Origin: Boletus sp. NGJ
Taxonomy: Eukaryota; Basidiomycota; Agaricomycetes; Boletales; Boletaceae
Direction of reading: 5' to 3'
Length of the DNA: 64,000 nucleotides
Assembly: GCA_019096195.1 (NCBI GenBank)
Contig: JAGTXK010000139.1
Coordinates: 248,001 to 312,000 of the forward strand
Shown here: one piece after another, positions 63,146 through 64,000 of the stretch
Layout of the letters: each line of letters starts with the position of its first letter
Position numbering within the stretch: the first letter of the stretch is position 1
The notes under the pieces: model-generated
Database searches by the model: none
What the model was told of the DNA's origin: nothing
What the model saw: the letters and a program-made list of their open reading frames with translations, nothing else
Program-made: the position numbers and the translations under genes

Positions 63146-64000
63146 TCACGAACTACCAGGCGGACCTAGCAGATCGTTCATTTCATCGACAAATTTCTGA
63201 TAGTCGTCTTTCTCCTTCACGATTGGCGCCTTTGCTTCTTTATCTGATGCCTGACCACTCGATGGAGGGGCACTTCCCAACTGGCTCTTCAGTACGCCAA
63301 CGAGGTCGGGTCGAGCCTGTGGGGACGTTGCCTCCAAGCCAACATTCACAGACGGCGCGGCGTTGATTTTTGCGGAACTAGGTACTCCCAAAGGCTTCTT
63401 TCTTTTCAGCGACGTTGGGACGAAAGCTGTTGCTTCCTTCTTTAGGTCACGCAATTCTGGTTCAGCCGAGATGATGGCACCAGCGTGTGCTGCCCTTGCA
63501 GAGATGGTGCCAAGGGCATCACTGGAGGGCTTTTGAGGCAAGGAAGGGTGCCCAGGCGGTAATTGACGGGCGCGGTGGGCTTGGTAAGTTTGGTGTGGGA
63601 TGGATGAAAGGGGATCCTGAATCACAGCAGCGGACTGAATCCGACGAGGAAAAAAGCCAGGAGGTGGTGGCGGCGGTGGTATGATGCCAGGTGGAGTTGT
63701 ATAAACATCGCCATAAAAACTAGGTGGCGGCGGTGGAGGAGGAAGTATGAACGACGGCGTGGTCAGTGGTATTTGCGGAAGTGGAGGCGGGAATGGCGGA
63801 GGAATTGCACTCGGTGGCGCTTGATCGTTCTGGTCTGCTCGACTCATAACCTCAGTACCGTTCCGGAACAGATCCAGCGTACGGGACGAACTTGGTACAT
63901 TACTCGGTGGAGGTCCTTCTGGCATAGGAATGTCATCGTCGCTGCCGCTTTCAGGGTCATCCAAACCGGCACCGGGTGGCGGGCCCTCGGGCATGACAAT
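63146..64000 (-). CDS. WBP11: WBP11-like splicing factor, C-terminal part (gene continues beyond the window)
   Basis: The frame is open from the right edge to the stop at 63146 and covers the last ~285 residues. The repeat IVMPEGPPPGAGLDD / SDDDIPMPEGPPP, several poly-Pro runs (ILPPPPPPPSFYG, IIPPPPPPPGFFP) and the core ISARAAHAGAII..ELRDLKKEATAFVPTSLKR match the C-terminus of WW-domain-binding protein 11 (Npw38-binding protein, a pre-mRNA splicing factor that partners PQBP1-type WW proteins). The end is KDDYQKFVDEMNDLLGPPGSS. The N-terminal part, which would settle the orthology, lies outside. Confidence 0.75.
   Translation of the reverse strand: MVMPEGPPPGAGLDDPESGSDDDIPMPEGPPPSNVPSSSRTLDLFRNGTEVMSRADQNDQAPPSAIPPPFPPPLPQIPLTTPSFILPPPPPPPSFYGDVYTTPPGIIPPPPPPPGFFPRRIQSAAVIQDPLSSIPHQTYQAHRARQLPPGHPSLPQKPSSDALGTISARAAHAGAIISAEPELRDLKKEATAFVPTSLKRKKPLGVPSSAKINAAPSVNVGLEATSPQARPDLVGVLKSQLGSAPPSSGQASDKEAKAPIVKEKDDYQKFVDEMNDLLGPPGSS

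Overview
The window reads as nuclear DNA of a filamentous basidiomycete (Agaricomycotina). The evidence is closely packed protein genes cut by many 42-66 bp GT-AG introns, and families typical of mushroom-forming fungi: Zn2Cys6 and forkhead regulators, a lineage-type BTB protein, F-box proteins and salicylate-hydroxylase-like monooxygenases. I saw no rRNA, tRNA, CRISPR array, transposon or virus-derived element. It is essentially an ordinary gene-dense chromosomal arm with about 30 genes.

Layout, left to right. 0-8 kb: the 3' end of a gene with a discoidin-like domain, a NIPSNAP protein, a Zn2Cys6 regulator and a divergent forkhead regulator. 8-16 kb: UTP13 (U3 snoRNP), ABZ2 (pABA synthesis) and an NBR1-like autophagy receptor. 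16-26.6 kb: a DH-only RhoGEF, RIB7 (riboflavin), methionine aminopeptidase 2, an HSL-type hydrolase, ISC1 (sphingolipid phospholipase C) and an NXT1/p15-like mRNA export factor. 26.8-35.4 kb: two DEAH-type RNA helicases head to head, PRP22 and a DHX29/DHX57/YLR419W-like protein. 35.5-41.3 kb: an orphan membrane protein, exonuclease V with UIM-like motifs, a Ctr-type copper transporter and a BTB protein. 41.4-50 kb: an Ark/Prk-type (NAK) kinase, a 3-hydroxyisobutyrate-dehydrogenase-like enzyme and SYO1 (ribosomal protein import chaperone). 50-57.6 kb: an orphan type I membrane protein, SIN3 and the osmosensor SHO1. 58-64 kb: two F-box proteins around an FAD monooxygenase, and the 3' part of a WBP11-like splicing factor.

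The genes are mostly housekeeping: RNA processing and ribosome assembly (UTP13, PRP22, NXT1, SYO1, WBP11), vitamins (ABZ2, RIB7), signalling (SHO1, NAK kinase, RhoGEF) and transcription (SIN3, forkhead, Zn2Cys6). Many are arranged head to head with 70-450 bp between start codons, and several of these short promoters carry CACGTG palindromes. I found no coherent biosynthetic or defence cluster. The most unusual signals are the two UIM-like motifs inside exonuclease V, a C-terminal AIM/LIR-like motif on the NBR1-like receptor, and an in-frame 51-bp intron that splits the kinase glycine loop. Gene models rest on frame continuity, splice signals and remembered family conservation. No database search was run.
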